Shown here one piece after another: positions 35,902 to 36,035 of a stretch of 36,035 nt of DNA. Position numbers and translations under genes: made by a program. Source of the stretch: Hyphomicrobiales bacterium (lineage in GTDB: Bacteria > Pseudomonadota > Alphaproteobacteria > Rhizobiales > Xanthobacteraceae); contig JAJPKK010000048.1 in NCBI GenBank assembly GCA_021323775.1, positions 1-36,035 on the forward strand, in the 5' to 3' direction. Below the pieces are notes generated by a model. That model did not search any database, was not told the DNA's origin, and was given only the letters and a program-made list of their open reading frames with translations. The stretch's first letter is position 1. Every line of letters starts with the position of its first letter.

Positions 35902-36035
35902 AAGATGCGGCGCTGCACCATCGCGCCGGCTTATTGGCACCCTTGCGGGCAGAGCGCAAGCCCGCTAATGCCGCTGGTGCGGCAAATTTGTACCAATCGA
36001 TGATGGCGGTGCGCTTTCCGGGTCGCCTCCGTGGC
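35902..36035. other. Window-end region; possible petA promoter and possible divergent gene start
   Basis: The petA-fbcH promoter should lie here or in the repeats. On the plus strand an ATG at 36000 (or 36003) opens a frame MMAVRFPGRLRG that runs off the window. It is too short to judge and no ribosome binding site is obvious. Confidence 0.25.

Noticed and set aside
35731-35940. 70-codon N-terminal extension of petA
   Set aside because: It is translated palindromic repeat. The twin-arginine/anchor sequence must be near the N-terminus, which GTG 35730 provides.

Overview
The window looks like chromosome from a GC-rich alphaproteobacterium of the order Hyphomicrobiales (Rhizobiales), probably near the Bradyrhizobiaceae/Xanthobacteraceae. 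This is inferred from three things: a fused cytochrome b/c1 gene (fbcH) behind a Rieske gene, a giant polar-growth-ring-like coiled-coil protein, and many genes of the Bradyrhizobium type. No rRNA, tRNA, CRISPR array, phage or complete insertion sequence was seen. All calls were made by reading the sequence without database searches.

Layout. 1-5016: an MFS transporter (cut by the window edge) and a large FAD/Fe-S 2-hydroxyacid dehydrogenase read leftward, divergent from a serine/alanine-glyoxylate aminotransferase; together they suggest hydroxyacid/glyoxylate metabolism. 5394-7994: an HtrA-like protein that has lost two catalytic residues, convergent with a secreted protein of unknown function. 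8105-8856: a gene graveyard in which a fragment of an SMR (SugE/Gdx-type) exporter runs in frame into a nitrile hydratase alpha fragment and then a frameshifted nitrile hydratase accessory gene. 9314-11548: a persulfide dioxygenase-rhodanese fusion and a periplasmic B3-like metallo-beta-lactamase-fold protein. 11734-17306: murE-murF-mraY-murD, a piece of the dcw cell-wall cluster without its usual neighbours on either side. 17316-19933: a split DUF3592-like membrane gene and remnants of an alpha/beta hydrolase and a methyltransferase, around a ferredoxin-NADP reductase. 19943-21309: a [2Fe-2S] ferredoxin, an Hpt-like protein lacking its histidine, and a small conserved protein. 21615-27006: a 1469-residue GPR-like coiled-coil membrane protein overlapping a dipeptide (L-Ala-D/L-Glu) epimerase. 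27388-31093: a secreted protein, a threonine/serine dehydratase, an SDR and a fumarylacetoacetate-hydrolase-family enzyme. 31254-35730 (leftward): petA(fbcF)-fbcH for the cytochrome bc1 complex, then mtnP and apt, which together salvage adenine from methylthioadenosine.

The most unusual structure is a family of GC-rich palindromes with a core like CCCTCCCCGCTTGCGGGGAGGG. They occur singly or as inverted pairs about 100 bp long. Most lie between genes, but one pair sits in frame inside the FAD/Fe-S oxidase, where it encodes a low-complexity interdomain insert, and others encode the C-terminal tails of MurF and of a small conserved protein. This resembles the protein-coding palindromic elements known from Rickettsia.

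Cell-envelope functions recur: four mur/mra genes, the GPR-like polar growth protein, the murein-peptide epimerase and the MBL-fold protein. The dcw cluster is broken and short gene remnants are frequent, so this chromosome segment appears to have been rearranged repeatedly.
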